A DNA stretch of 44,577 nucleotides from Bacteroidales bacterium (GTDB lineage: Bacteria; Bacteroidota; Bacteroidia; Bacteroidales; VadinHA17): NCBI GenBank assembly GCA_021157415.1, contig JAGGWN010000073.1, positions 1 through 44,577 on the forward strand, in the 5' to 3' direction. The position numbers and the translations under genes are program-made. Shown here one piece after another: positions 22,201 through 31,544 of this stretch (positions are counted from its first letter, which is position 1; every line of letters starts with the position of its first letter). The notes beneath the pieces are model-generated. The model did no database searches. It was not told the DNA's origin and worked only from the letters and a program-made list of their open reading frames with translations.

Positions 22201-25200
22201 ATACTGCCGGAGAACGATCCTGTATTTGTGGCCGTTCCCAGATCATTCCTGGAGTCGGTAACCACCGGATCGCCGGTAGTGTTCCAGCAGAATCCGTGTG
22301 CTGAGGGATTATGATCTCCCAGGAAGATGATGGTTCCGTGACCTGTGGCTGAGGTGGTGGTGATGTCGGTGATACTGTCGTTTGTAAGAATGGCCAGCAG
22401 GCTGTCCTGCCAGCTTAACGAGAGATAACCGTCGTTGCCGGAGGATATGCCCCAACGATCTTCTGTGTGGATGTCGTTGTTGACAATGCCCGTGAAGTCC
22501 CAGGCACTGTCGAGACCTGCCGTGAGCGTGTCGGTGAATGTGTAAAAATCTTTCATCTCTGCCGTAGTCTTGCCGGTGGCTGCCATATCTTTTGATATTC
22601 CCGAGGTGTTGAGGTCCCAGAAAGAGTTGCTGATGGTGGCACTGTTGGCCCCGACAAATCCTCCCACATTCGTCTCACCGGTGATATGTCCGGTACTATA
22701 ACTGTTGCTGATGACCGAGGATTCAATGTTCCATCCGACAAATCCTCCTGTGTAAAATTTGCCGATAATGTTTCCTCTGCTGTAACAATTGGAAATAGTG
22801 GCATTTTTTCTGTTGTATCCTGCCAGTCCGCCGATGTACCAGGTTCCGTCAAAGATGTTTGCCGTGCTGAAACAATCATGGATCACAGCGTTATTATAAT
22901 TATAACCTACAAGGCCGCCGCCGTTGGCGCCGGCATGTACCACCCCCTTGCTGGAGCAGTATGCGATCACGGAGGAGTTACTGTTCCACCCGACCAGACC
23001 TCCTGTGTGATTTGTTCCGTAAACAATTCCGTTAACGGAACAGTGTGTCATAACTGTATTGTCAGTACGTCCGGCAAGGATTCCCACATGTTGCCTGCCT
23101 GTGATGACGGCGTGTGAGAGGTGGAGGCTGTCAATAGTTGCCCCGCCGAGGTATCCGAACATGCCTACATAGTCTGTGTCCGGACGTTGTATAACGAGAG
23201 AGTCAATAAGATGACCTCCGCCATGATATTTGCCACTGAAAAATTGTGTTTCGTTTCCCAGGGGGATGAAGCCACTGTCAGCTTCCCAGCCGGCGGTAGT
23301 GGCAGCCTGAATGTCAGCGATCTGACGATATTCTTTATCCCATTCTTCCGGATGCATAGTCATCCATCGCAGGTTACCCAGGTTTTGAATAAGATAAGGA
23401 TCTGATGCGGTTCCGCCACCCTGTGGCTGAGGTGCGTACACAAAGGATATTTCATCGCCGTAAAAGGTTCCTGCTGCGTTGGTAATATAAGCCCTGGCAT
23501 AATAGACCGTTCCCGGGAACAGACCGGTCATCGTAGTGGTGAAGGATCCGGGGACATCCCGGTGTCCTTCGTCCGTTTTATAATCGTTAATATCCGGATC
23601 TCCTGAAGTGTTCCAGCAAAATCCGTAATGGGTCGGATGAGAATCACTAAGTTCCGGAATATACCCGTATCCTTTGGCTGTAGTGGCCGTGATCTCTCCT
23701 ATGCTGTCGGTGAATACCAGTGCAACTCCGGCGGTAAATTTCCGGACTTCGCCGTAGAAAGTACCGAACTGGTTAGTGGCAAAAGCTCTTGTGTAGTAAA
23801 GTGTGCCGGTGGTCAGGTTTGTGATCTCTGCGGCATAGGCTCCGGTATCCTGTGCGGGGCCCCGGCTGGCTTTCTGATCTGCCAGTGTGGGATCCCCTGT
23901 AGTGTTCCAACAGAAACCATGGTCGGTAGGATCAGCCGAGCCCAGGGAGATCAGAGTTGCATGACCTGTGGCTGCGGTAAGCCTGACATCTCTGATACTG
24001 TCGGTGGAGGTGATCGTAAACAGGCTATCTTCCCAGGCCAGGGAGAGATAGCCGTCATTGCCGGCACCCAGGCTCCAGAGGTCGGCAGTAGCCGTATCAT
24101 CATAAAAACGTCCCGTGAAATCCCATGCCTGGTCCAGCCCTTTTGTCTGCAGACAGGTGAAAGTATTGAAATCTTTCATCTCGGCGGTGGTCAGGCCTGT
24201 GCCTCCAACACTGGAGGTTTGTTCCGAATTCTCTGTGTCCCAGAATGAATTGGTGATGATATAAGGGTTGTTATGATATCCTACCAGACCTCCTGTGCGG
24301 TATGTTCCTGTCACCTTTCCGGTGCTGTAACAGTTGTTGATGACTGATTGCCAGTTAGAATATCCTGCCAGACCTCCTACCGTATTGGCTGTGGCTCCGT
24401 CAACGGTAGCGCGACTATAACAGTTCTCCATGACAGCTTGCTGATAATGGCTTCCCACAAGACCTCCACCGTAAGAATCGGTCACGATGACAACCCCCCG
24501 GCTGTAAGAGTTATTTAGTTTTCCGGCATTGTATCCGATCAGTCCTCCTACATATTTCTCACCGGTGACCCGGCCGCTGCTGCTGCAGTAGCTTACCGTT
24601 GTGTTGCTCCATTTATCTCCAACCAGTCCTCCGACAAACGTCTTGCCGGTAATGTTGACATTATCGAGCATAAGACTGTCTATGGTTGCATTGTTACTGG
24701 TGTATCCGAACAGTCCGATATATTTGTCGTCAGGACGGTTTATGTATAATCCGCGAATATAATGGCCTTTTCCATGATAACAACCGGTGAAATAGTTGAG
24801 ATCATTCCCGATGGGTGAGAAGCCTGTACTGCCATTCCAGGTAACCGTTTCGGAAGCATCAATGTCGGCTGTCTGGACAAAGCATTTATCCCATGCCGAA
24901 GAGGTCTCCGACAGCCACCGCAGGTTACCCAGGGTGGCAATGCGATAAGGGTCGGTTTCGGTGCCGCTGCCGGCAGGAGGTGGCAATTTCTGGAAGCGGA
25001 TGACCTTGCCGTACGAGGTGCCGTAGCTGTTGGTGACGTATGCCCGTGCATAATAAACTACATTGGACTGCAGACCTTTCAGGACGGTGGTGAATTCCCC
25101 GGTCTGCGAGGTAGCACCTTCATCCGTTTTATTGTCGCTGAGGGTGGGGTTGCCTGTGGTGTTCCAGCAAAAACCGTGCGCTGTGACGGAAGAAGCACCC

Positions 25201-28200
25201 AGCGTAGTGATGCTCCCCACGGCGATAGCACTGCTATCGGTGATATGGGTAACGCGGAGGCTTTTTACATAAGGCTTGCCCGGCACAAAGGTAAGTACCT
25301 TTCCGTACGAAGTGCCGTAAGCATTGGTGACAAAGCTGCGTACATAGTAGGTGGTGCCTGTTGTCAGACCGGTAACAGAGGCCGAGAAAGGTCCTGTCTG
25401 GCCGGCGCTGCCCAGGTCAAGCTTCTGATCCGAGAGATCCGGCTCGCCGGTGGTATTCCAGCAGAAACCATGGGCGGTGGGAGAAACAGAACCGGCATAG
25501 AAGATCGTACCGTGGACTGTGGCACGGGTGGCTTCTATTTCGCTGAGACTATCGGTCGAAGCCAGGGCATATAGACTGTCCTGCCACGTGAAAACAGGAT
25601 AGCCGTGCCCATGGCCCAGACACCAGAGATCTGCTGTGGCGGTGTCATTATCCTGTGTGCCGACAAAATCCCAGGCATTCTCCAAACCCTGCGTGGTCGT
25701 ATCAGTATAGGTGTAATACAGGGTCATCTCATATGTAGTCAGCCCTGTGCCGCCGCCACCGCTGGTCGTCATTCCCGAAGTCTGAGTATCCCAGAAAGAG
25801 TTGGTGATGTGTGTGGATGCACTCACGGCAATGAAACCGCCGGCGGTCCCTGTGGCGGTTACATGACCTGTACTGTAACAATTGCTTATCTCTGAAGTGT
25901 TGTAAATAACCTCACCGATAAAACCCGCAGTGGATGCATCACCTGTAACATCTCCGGTACTGTACGAGTTGAATATATTTGATCTGTCGTTACATCCGGC
26001 CAGTCCTCCTGTGTATCTGTATTTACCGGTAACATTACTTGTGCTGAAACAGTTTTCAATGACGGAATGGGATTTGTTGTTACCTGTCAAACCGCCGGTG
26101 AAAACCGTGTCACCTGTCACAGGGCCTGTGCTGTAACAGTTGCGCAGATAGGAACTGTTTTCATCGCTTCCCAACAGACCTCCGGTCTTGTATCCATGAC
26201 CAATAACTGTAGCCTGACTGTAACAGTTTGTGAGAGTCGAACCGGAGGTTCCCCCGATAAGTCCTCCTGTCTGATAAGAAAGACCTGATACGATCCCTGT
26301 TGTGAAACAATTGGATATTTCCGTAAGATTCGTTCCACCGGCAAGGATCCCGGTATAATATTTCGCGGTAACCGAAGCATTGGTAATGCCCAAGTTTTTG
26401 ATTGATGCATTTTCTATCCAACTGAAAAGGCCCGTTTTATCTCCCAAAGGCCGGTTAATATAAAGCGAATCAATGATATGTCCCTGTCCGTTGTATGAGC
26501 CGGTGAAACGATGTGCATTGCCAATAGGTGAGAACCCCTTCCCTCCGTCCCAGCCGGAGGTGGCGCCGGCATTAATGTCAGCGGTTTGAATATAATGTTT
26601 ATCCCACGCTGAAGGGTTCATGGAGAGCCAGTAAAGGTTGCCGAGTGAGGCAATGCGATAAGGGTTGCTCTCCGTCCCTTTCCCTTCAGGCGGAAGTGCC
26701 ATCCTGAACTCTATTACTTCTCCGTAGGATGTTCCGTTGGCATTGGTTACATATGCTCTGGCATAATAGATCAGTCCCGGCTTTAACCCTGTCAATGTTG
26801 TGCTGAAAGTGCCTGTGGCTGATATGCTTCCTTCATCACTTTTCTGGTCCGAGATAGTGGGATCGCCGGTGGTATTCCAGCAGAAACCATAGGCCGTGGC
26901 ATCAGGTGCTCCCAGGGAGATGATGTTACCGTATCCTGTGGCCGTGTTCTCATCTGTCACCAAAACAGAGTCGCTGGTAACCAGCGCCTGTCCTGCCGTA
27001 AAAGTCAGTATCTTTCCGTAATAGGTTCCATATGTATTGGTCACATAGGTGCGTACATAATAGGTCGTATTGACGGTCAGCCCGGTCATCTGGGAAGAAA
27101 AAGAGCCTGTGGCATGTAAAGCCCCTTTATCAGTGCTGTTGTCTGCCAGGGTTGGATTGCCGGAAGTGTTCCAGCAAAGACCATAACCGGTGGGGTCGGA
27201 GGATCCCAGAAAAACCACATTCCCTACGCCGGTGGCAGTGGTAGAGGTGATGTTGTTGATTTTCTCCGACAGAACCAAAGCATACAGACTGTTTCCGCCG
27301 GCTTCCCATGTCAATATGGGATATCGATCGTTCTTGTCACTGATCCCCCACAGATCATTGTTCTCCTGATCATCCAGGATCTTCCCCGGGAAGTCCCAAG
27401 CATTGTTCACCCCCTCCGTCTGCGTGTCGGTAAAAGTCCTGCAGTTTTTCAGGTCGATCGTAGCTACACCCGTCCCGCCGGCGCTGGTATTTTGTCCGGA
27501 AGTCAAAGTGTCCCAGAAAGAATTGGTGGTGACCGAATTGCCGGAACGACCTGTTAAACCTCCCATGTTGTCGATACCGGTTACTTTTCCCGTACTGTAA
27601 CATTTGTCTATGGTTGAAGAATAGATGTTAATGCCGGCCAGTCCGCCTATATCCGTATAGGTGGAAGAACTGCTTACATCCACTCTTGCATAACAGTTGG
27701 AGATGGTAGAACCGGAATTGTTACCGACAAGGCCTCCTATGATCTTTGATCCATTGATGGTGCCTGTGGAAAAACAATAAGAGACAGTGGATGTGCGGTT
27801 AAATCCGACAATACCCCCAATATATTCGTCTCCTTCCAGATCAATGTTTGTGACGCCAAGACTGTCAATGATTGCTCCTTCGGTGTAACCGAACAGACCG
27901 ATGTATTTATTTGATGACCTGTGAATGGTTAGGGATGATATGATATGACCGTGTCCGTGATAAGTGCCGGTAAATTTTGTACTGGCATCATTCCCGATGG
28001 GCTGAAATCCTTTGCCGCCGTCCCAGCCGGAAGTGGCACTCGCATCAATGTCTGCGGTCTGAACAAAATATTTGTTCCATTCGCCGCTGTTTTGGCTCAG
28101 CCAGTAAAGGTTATCCAGCGTGGCTATTTGGTAAGGGTTGTGCTCACTGCCGTCTCCGGAGGTAGGTGGAGTAGCAGTCTGTGACATGGATGATGAGAAA

Positions 28201-28244
28201 ATAAAAAACAAAAAAAGACCTGATAGTAAAAGATTTTTTTTCAT
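19296..28244 (-). CDS. giant secreted GLUG-repeat protein with T9SS C-terminal sorting domain
   Basis: The 2982-residue protein starts with a signal peptide (MKKNLLLSGLFLFFIFSSS, cut near SMSQ). Six modules each open with the same segment (pattern DPYRIATLGNLRWLS) and continue with TADIDAS and GFSPIGN. Each then holds a series of about 30-residue GLUG repeats (for example NCYSTGKVTG, TGGLVGYN) that should stack as a beta-solenoid, ending in SFWDT and WD(F/L)TG. Nine fibronectin-like domains (AHGFCWNTTGDPTLSD, TTYYVRSFVTNAYGTSYGK) link them, two after each of modules 1-4 and one after module 5. An Ig-like segment (CCSIDTSVTQNGITL) and a T9SS type A sorting domain (from VYPNPAKDKIYIA to KRIMIK) finish it. 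It should cross the outer membrane through T9SS and sit on the surface as a probable adhesin; binding partner unknown. Confidence 0.93.
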   Translation of the reverse strand: MKKNLLLSGLFLFFIFSSSMSQTATPPTSGDGSEHNPYQIATLDNLYWLSQNSGEWNKYFVQTADIDASATSGWDGGKGFQPIGNDASTKFTGTYHGHGHIISSLTIHRSSNKYIGLFGYTEGAIIDSLGVTNIDLEGDEYIGGIVGFNRTSTVSYCFSTGTINGSKIIGGLVGNNSGSTISNCYARVDVSSSSTYTDIGGLAGINIYSSTIDKCYSTGKVTGIDNMGGLTGRSGNSVTTNSFWDTLTSGQNTSAGGTGVATIDLKNCRTFTDTQTEGVNNAWDFPGKILDDQENNDLWGISDKNDRYPILTWEAGGNSLYALVLSEKINNITSTTATGVGNVVFLGSSDPTGYGLCWNTSGNPTLADNSTDKGALHATGSFSSQMTGLTVNTTYYVRTYVTNTYGTYYGKILTFTAGQALVTSDSVLVTDENTATGYGNIISLGAPDATAYGFCWNTTGDPTISDQKSDEGSISATGTFSTTLTGLKPGLIYYARAYVTNANGTSYGEVIEFRMALPPEGKGTESNPYRIASLGNLYWLSMNPSAWDKHYIQTADINAGATSGWDGGKGFSPIGNAHRFTGSYNGQGHIIDSLYINRPLGDKTGLFSWIENASIKNLGITNASVTAKYYTGILAGGTNLTEISNCFTTGIVSGLSYQTGGLIGGTSGSTLTNCYSQATVIGHGYKTGGLLGSDENSSYLRNCYSTGPVTGDTVFTGGLTGNNKSHSVIENCFSTSNVTGKYRYTGGLAGCNDRSNIFNSYSTGDVTGDASTAGFIGEVIYNTSEISNCYSTGHVTATGTAGGFIAVSASTHITNSFWDTQTSGMTTSGGGGTGLTTYEMTLYYTYTDTTTQGLENAWDFVGTQDNDTATADLWCLGHGHGYPVFTWQDSLYALASTDSLSEIEATRATVHGTIFYAGSVSPTAHGFCWNTTGEPDLSDQKLDLGSAGQTGPFSASVTGLTTGTTYYVRSFVTNAYGTSYGKVLTFVPGKPYVKSLRVTHITDSSAIAVGSITTLGASSVTAHGFCWNTTGNPTLSDNKTDEGATSQTGEFTTVLKGLQSNVVYYARAYVTNSYGTSYGKVIRFQKLPPPAGSGTETDPYRIATLGNLRWLSETSSAWDKCFVQTADIDASETVTWNGSTGFSPIGNDLNYFTGCYHGKGHYIRGLYINRPDDKYIGLFGYTSNNATIDSLMLDNVNITGKTFVGGLVGDKWSNTTVSYCSSSGRVTGEKYVGGLIGYNAGKLNNSYSRGVVIVTDSYGGGLVGSHYQQAVMENCYSRATVDGATANTVGGLAGYSNWQSVINNCYSTGKVTGTYRTGGLVGYHNNPYIITNSFWDTENSEQTSSVGGTGLTTAEMKDFNTFTCLQTKGLDQAWDFTGRFYDDTATADLWSLGAGNDGYLSLAWEDSLFTITSTDSIRDVRLTAATGHATLISLGSADPTDHGFCWNTTGDPTLADQKASRGPAQDTGAYAAEITNLTTGTLYYTRAFATNQFGTFYGEVRKFTAGVALVFTDSIGEITATTAKGYGYIPELSDSHPTHYGFCWNTSGDPDINDYKTDEGHRDVPGSFTTTMTGLFPGTVYYARAYITNAAGTFYGDEISFVYAPQPQGGGTASDPYLIQNLGNLRWMTMHPEEWDKEYRQIADIQAATTAGWEADSGFIPLGNETQFFSGKYHGGGHLIDSLVIQRPDTDYVGMFGYLGGATIDSLHLSHAVITGRQHVGILAGRTDNTVMTHCSVNGIVYGTNHTGGLVGWNSNSSVIAYCSSKGVVHAGANGGGLVGYNYNNAVIHDCFSTANIFDGTWYIGGLAGYNRKNATISNCYSRGNIIGKFYTGGFVGWNIESSVISNSYSTGHITGETNVGGFVGANSATISNSFWDLNTSGISKDMAATGKTTAEMKDFYTFTDTLTAGLDSAWDFTGIVNNDIHTEDRWGISSGNDGYLSLSWQDSLLAILTNDSITDITTTSATGHGTIIFLGDHNPSAHGFCWNTTGDPVVTDSRNDLGTATNTGSFSGSITGLTEGTTYYIRPFITNAYGTFYGREKRLVAGAGRISFDSTGNITDTTVTLYGTLLSLGADNPSSYGFCWNTTGEPSLSDHYTDNGPANKTGSFTDTISGSFSGMTIYIRAYVTNSSGIYYGNEFSLDVVTHPAGTGTNADPYRIASLGNLRWVTDHPGEWGKIFLQTKDIDASYTRNWNDGQGYSPIGNESSPFTGQYKGHGHTIRNLYINRPQSDNTGLFGFVKNALIDSLGLINFQVTANNSTGGLTGYCNNTTINSCFITGKITGGNHTGGLTGHTDNHSTIGNCYNMAEVSGTDNVGGLIGWNSNYLTVNNCYSTGKVKASGQTGGLIGNDTYRATVQNSFWDIQSSEVTSSEGGTGKLTAEMKDPATFTLTSTEGLDQPWDLTGTLYDDASGEDIWGYRPGNDGYLSLTWQDSLYALVTLDGITRVSDVSVTVEGNVVYMGDSQPAAHGFCWNTTGQPTLSDQYADLGSVSSTGSFSAEISGLSPHEVYYFRSFITNEYGTYYGNTLIFSTSVPDGSGTSDDPYRIATLGDLFWLSTHPQFWNNYFIQTNDINAAVTSLWNMGKGFEPIGNHDNYFSGFYHGGGHIIDSLFIGRSQDYVGFFGWMDHAHVDSLGLTHVRITGKQQTGALAGYTAFSKIYYCFSKGTVQGTKYVGGLTGDMSNWSLINNCYSRAKVIVSSYAGGGLLGFNGNSTIVNSYSTGVVQGAAGEATNLGGLVGGGNTNVTQSFWDTISSGISTSMGGIGKSTSDMTNLCTYVNGIEASWDFMEETVNGTKDFWGMNDTVNNGYPFLSWEGYEHTAFCCSIDTSVTQNGITLTANASENVTYQWVDCNNGYAIIPGETGQSFTAQTNGSYAVIITSTTCSLSDTSFCHAVTTVGIEKNDYQSIILVYPNPAKDKIYIASKDLDIKNIAILDLTGKVVKTATVNEYQTVLDMSGCTKGLYLIRIITNKGTVFKRIMIK
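19760..28180 (-). repeat. six long coding modules inside the giant gene
   Basis: Module starts fall near 28180, 26690, 24970, 23420, 21795 and 20640, so spacing is about 1.5, 1.7, 1.55, 1.6 and 1.15 kb. Protein repeats are well conserved while the DNA has diverged, so this is an old array shaped by selection rather than a recent tandem copy. Short identical stretches, such as the CCAGCAGAAACC of the FCWN motif, recur and could still promote recombination. Confidence 0.85.
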
Positions 28245-28426
28245 TTAATTATTTTTAAGGTGGGCTTATAATTATAGTTTATTGCATACTCAGATAATTA
28301 ATTTACAAATTTATAAATATGCAACAAATTCTGAAATGTTTCTTAAAAAAAATGAAAAAATATTCGGTGTTAAAAAATTTTCACGAAACTCCGCCTGTGG
28401 GCGTATTGGCCGGAAACAGGGTAAAA
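28245..28426. other. leader and promoter region of the giant gene
   Basis: This AT-rich 182-base stretch lies upstream of the giant gene. On the minus strand TAAATTTG (28313-28306) fits the Bacteroidota -7 form, but no TTTG stands at the usual distance upstream, so the promoter call is weak. The far end borders an 8-bp tandem repeat. Confidence 0.4.
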
Positions 28427-28578
28427 GAGTTGAAGAGTTGAAGGGTTGAAGGGTTGAAGAGTTGAAGAGTTGAAGAGTTGAAGGGTTGAAGAGTTGAAGG
28501 GTTGAAGAGTTGAAGGGTTGAAGAGTTGAAGAGTTGAAGAGTTGAAGAGTTGAAAGGTTGAAGGGTTGAAGGGTTGAA
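28427..28578. repeat. 8-bp tandem repeat, 19 copies
   Basis: There are nineteen uninterrupted units of 8 bases, G(A/G)GTTGAA, alternating irregularly between GAGTTGAA and GGGTTGAA, with one AGGTTGAA. The array fills 152 bases exactly. It is non-coding in context and lies 182 bases upstream of the giant secreted-protein gene. Such arrays change length by polymerase slippage. Confidence 0.95.
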
Positions 28579-28676
28579 AAGTAAAAAAGTTAAAGATTGG
28601 TTCTATGCTTAATATGTACTAGTCACGACTTAATCTGACAGTTTTGGATTATATTTGAAAGTTAAAAACAATAGGA

Positions 28677-29415
28677 TTGCTAAACTTAGCAAAAGAATTA
28701 GGGAACGTATCGCAAGCGTGTAAAATTATGGGATTTAGCCGTGATACCTTTTATCGCTACAAAGAGCTATATGAGATGGGAGGTGAAATGGCCTTGCAGG
28801 AAATAAACCGAAAGAGACCCATCATAAAGAATCGAGTGGAACCTCATATAGAGGAAGCGGTAGTAAAAATAGCAACAGATAATCCGGCACTGGGACAGTT
28901 CCGGGTATCCAACGAACTTCGTAAGCAAGGGATATTCATCTCCCCCTCTTGAGTGAGATGTGTATGGATAAGACATGATCTGGAGACCTTTCGTAAACGG
29001 CTGAAAGCGTTAGGGGCGAAAGTGACCCAGGAAGGGATCATATTGAGCGAAGAACAGCTTGCTGCCCTGGAACGAAAGAAAGAGGAAGAGATATCAAAAG
29101 GAGAAATAGAGACCCATTATCCCGGATATCTTGGAGCACAGGACACATACTATGTAGGAAGTATTAGAGGTGTTGGAAGGATCTACCAACAAATTTTTAT
29201 AGACACCTATACCAAGGGGGTACACGCAAAGTTATATGACCGGAAAAATACATTGGTAGCAGCAGATCTGTTAAATGACAGGGTGATGGTGATTCCTTTC
29301 TTTGAAACAGGGTATTCCTCTATTGAGGATATTAACGGATCGTGGTACAGAGTATTGCGGAGCCAGAGAACATCATGAGTATCAGTTTCAGCAAACCCCA
29401 GGTAATATTTATTAG
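28677..29415 (+). pseudogene. decayed IS481-type transposase
   Basis: The frame starts at LLNLAKELGNVSQACKIMGF, a helix-turn-helix typical of IS481-family transposases, and runs to GIFISPS. There an in-frame TGA (28950-28952) replaces what is normally SPSGVR. The same frame resumes at 28953 and includes the first catalytic Asp in GAQDTYYVG and FIDTYTK. A frameshift follows near 29305: family sequence (GIPLLRILTDRGTEYCG, second Asp) continues in the next frame to about HEYQ, near 29388. The third catalytic residue and C-terminus are gone. The start codon is also lost (a TGA precedes KLKTIGLLN). The element is dead. Its left end may lie near 28620-28650. Confidence 0.9.
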
Positions 29416-29433
29416 AACTCCATTATTAAATAA

Positions 29434-29467
29434 CAAAGTCTCTCCGTTGAGAGCCTTTGCTATTTTT
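29434..29467. terminator. stem-loop terminator downstream of ferritin
   Basis: Arms CAAAG-T-CTCTC (29434-29444) and GAGAG-C-CTTTG (29449-29459) have one mismatch and a CGTT loop. On the plus strand it is followed by CTATTTTT and on the minus strand by TTATTTAA. It lies 27 bases past the ferritin stop, so ferritin termination is the likely role; it may be bidirectional. Confidence 0.65.
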
Positions 29468-29485
29468 ACAAAAGTTTTTTAATAA

Positions 29486-29998
29486 CTATTCAGCTGCGCC
29501 GGAAGATTCTCCCTGGCTCCGCATATCCATGATATCCCGGTCGAACATATAAAGATTTTGGGAGCCGACCAGAGACAATTTGTCCAGTATCTCCTGAACA
29601 TTAGATTCTTCTTCTATCTGTTCCGAAACAAATTTTTGTATCCAATTGTTGGTGGTATGGTCCTGTTCTTCAATGCAGGCCGTAACGATTTCATTAATGG
29701 AAGCACTGATAAACTGTTCGTGTTTCAGTACCGCTTCAAAAAGAGGCCGAATACCTTCAAATTCATTTGGAGGAATTTCCAGGCCGGGTATTACGGCTTT
29801 TCCGCCCCTGTCATTGATATAATGGATAAACTGGAGCATATGATCCAATTCTTCATTGGACTGAGCATACAGCCATTCGGCAATGCCGGGATATCCGGAG
29901 TGTTCGGCCCAGGAGGCCATGGAAAGGTATAACAGGGAGGAATATCCTTCCCGTTCTACCTGCCGGTTCAGTATTTTCTCGATCTTATCTTTTAACAT
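29486..29998 (-). CDS. ftnA: ferritin (non-haem, FtnA type)
   Basis: The 170-residue protein forms a 24-subunit cage that oxidises Fe(II) and stores Fe(III) in the cytoplasm. The ferroxidase residues match FtnA at the very same numbers: E17, E50 and H53 (NEELDHM), E94 (LKHEQF), Q127 and E130 (SEQIEEE); Y24 is also present. The length is normal. It is a single gene with its own terminator and an AT-rich upstream region in which I see no clear full promoter match. No haem-binding bacterioferritin Met at the usual site is apparent, supporting FtnA rather than Bfr. Confidence 0.95.
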   Translation of the reverse strand: MLKDKIEKILNRQVEREGYSSLLYLSMASWAEHSGYPGIAEWLYAQSNEELDHMLQFIHYINDRGGKAVIPGLEIPPNEFEGIRPLFEAVLKHEQFISASINEIVTACIEEQDHTTNNWIQKFVSEQIEEESNVQEILDKLSLVGSQNLYMFDRDIMDMRSQGESSGAAE

Positions 29999-30152
29999 TC
30001 GGTAAACTTTAAATTATTTAATGTTTCTAAAGGCAAGTATTTTATTCAAAGCATAGTAGTTATGGCATAGTCCGGTTTCTCCAGAGGCTTTGTCATCGCA
30101 CAAGAAAATGTAAACTCAATCCTAAACTCAATACGCCAAACCCTAAACCATG

Positions 30153-31424
30153 CTACATATTTTTAATGATCTCATCACCGAATTCGGAAGTTTTCAGCTT
30201 GGTAGCACCGGTCATTTGCCGTTCGAAATCATAGGTAACGCGTTTTTTGGTAATGGCTTCCCTGATTCCTTTCACGATCAATTCGCCGGCTTCGTCCCAA
30301 CCCATATATTCGAACATCAGCACCCCGGAAAGGATCAACGATCCCGGGTTCACCTTGTCCTGGTTGGCATATTTCGGAGCCGTTCCATGGGTAGCTTCGA
30401 AAATGGCGTGACCCGTATCATAGTTGATATTGGCTCCCGGAGCAATGCCAATGCCACCCACCGTAGCAGCCAGGGCATCAGAGATATAGTCTCCATTCAG
30501 GTTGAGCGTCGTGATGACGGAATATTCGGCCGGACGGGTCAATATCTGCTGCAAAAATGCATCAGCGATCACATCCTTGATCAGGAGCTTTCCTTCCCTC
30601 ATCGCTTTTTCCTGGGCTTCGTCGGCAGCGGCAGATCCTTTGTCTGATTTGATCCGGTCATATTGCATCCAGGTAAAGACCTTGTCTCCGAATTCTCTTT
30701 CAGCCAGCTCGTACCCCCATAACTTAAACTGACCTTCCGTAAACTTCATGATATTCCCTTTATGCACGATAGTCACTGAAGGACGGTTGGCCTTCAGAGC
30801 ATAATTGATAGCAGCTCTTACCAGGCGTTCTGTTCCCTGTTTGGAAACAGGTTTAATCCCTATGGACGTTGTTTCCGGAAAACGGATCTTCTTCACCCCC
30901 ATCTCATGAATCAGGAAATTGAGAATTTTATCATTCTCCGGTGTGCCGGTCAGCCATTCAATCCCTGCATAGATATCTTCGGAATTTTCCCGGAAAATCA
31001 CCATATCTGTTTTTGTAGGATCTTTTACCGGCGAAGGAACCCCCGGGTAATATTTTACCGGACGGAGGCATACGTAAAGATCAAGGATCTGCCTGAGTGC
31101 CACGTTAAGGGAACGTATTCCTCCGCCAACAGGTGTAGTTAGAGGGCCTTTGATAGCTACCAGATATTCATGAATGGTATCCAGTGTCTCCTGGGGAAGC
31201 CACTCCCCCACTTTATTGAAAGCTTTTTCTCCGGCCAGCACTTCTTTCCAAACAATCTTTCTTTTACCGCCATAGGCTTTCCCGACAGCGGCATCAAACA
31301 CTCTTACCGAAGCACGCCAGATATCCGGCCCTGTGCCGTCACCTTCAATAAACGGGATAATCGGTTGATCGGGGACTTTCAGTTGCCCCCCCTGAATTGT
31401 AATCTTTTCACCTTCCATAATCAT
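30153..31424 (-). CDS. icd: NADP-dependent isocitrate dehydrogenase
   Basis: The 423-residue TCA-cycle enzyme oxidises isocitrate to 2-oxoglutarate and CO2 with NADP. It matches the bacterial dimeric type: substrate motif [13 protein letters not shown] with S105, N107 and R111 (S113, N115 and R119 in E. coli, so a constant shift of 8), R121, and [13 protein letters not shown]. The segment [20 protein letters not shown] carries the Lys-Tyr pair that marks NADP rather than NAD use. The start may be Met1 or Met3 (MEGEKI). It has its own promoter (31488-31519), separate from dnaX upstream. Confidence 0.96.
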   Translation of the reverse strand: MIMEGEKITIQGGQLKVPDQPIIPFIEGDGTGPDIWRASVRVFDAAVGKAYGGKRKIVWKEVLAGEKAFNKVGEWLPQETLDTIHEYLVAIKGPLTTPVGGGIRSLNVALRQILDLYVCLRPVKYYPGVPSPVKDPTKTDMVIFRENSEDIYAGIEWLTGTPENDKILNFLIHEMGVKKIRFPETTSIGIKPVSKQGTERLVRAAINYALKANRPSVTIVHKGNIMKFTEGQFKLWGYELAEREFGDKVFTWMQYDRIKSDKGSAAADEAQEKAMREGKLLIKDVIADAFLQQILTRPAEYSVITTLNLNGDYISDALAATVGGIGIAPGANINYDTGHAIFEATHGTAPKYANQDKVNPGSLILSGVLMFEYMGWDEAGELIVKGIREAITKKRVTYDFERQMTGATKLKTSEFGDEIIKNM

Positions 31425-31487
31425 TTAAATTTTATAGTAAAATAATTAAGACATACCTTTTCTTTTTCTCACGCCTTCTTGTGCCGG

Positions 31488-31519
31488 CAAAAATATCCAA
31501 ATCATAGAGCTTCCCCAAA
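31488..31519 (-). promoter_or_regulatory. icd promoter
   Basis: On the minus strand TTTG (31519-31516), 20 bases, then TATTTTTG (31495-31488): a full match to the Bacteroidota promoter. The start point is expected near 31481, giving a leader of about 57 bases before icd. Confidence 0.7.
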
Positions 31520-31544
31520 ATATACAGTTCATGTTTTAGGGCAG

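Noticed and set aside
19296-28244. Regular repeats taken as a CRISPR array
   Set aside because: The repeats are coding, divergent and of variable spacing, and translate to GLUG and fibronectin-like motifs.
28427-28578. Tandem 8-mers taken as a CRISPR or iteron origin
   Set aside because: There are no spacers and no replication gene beside it; a simple slippage repeat explains it.
30150-30647. 165-codon plus-strand frame over icd
   Set aside because: It is an antisense shadow of icd without a recognisable domain.
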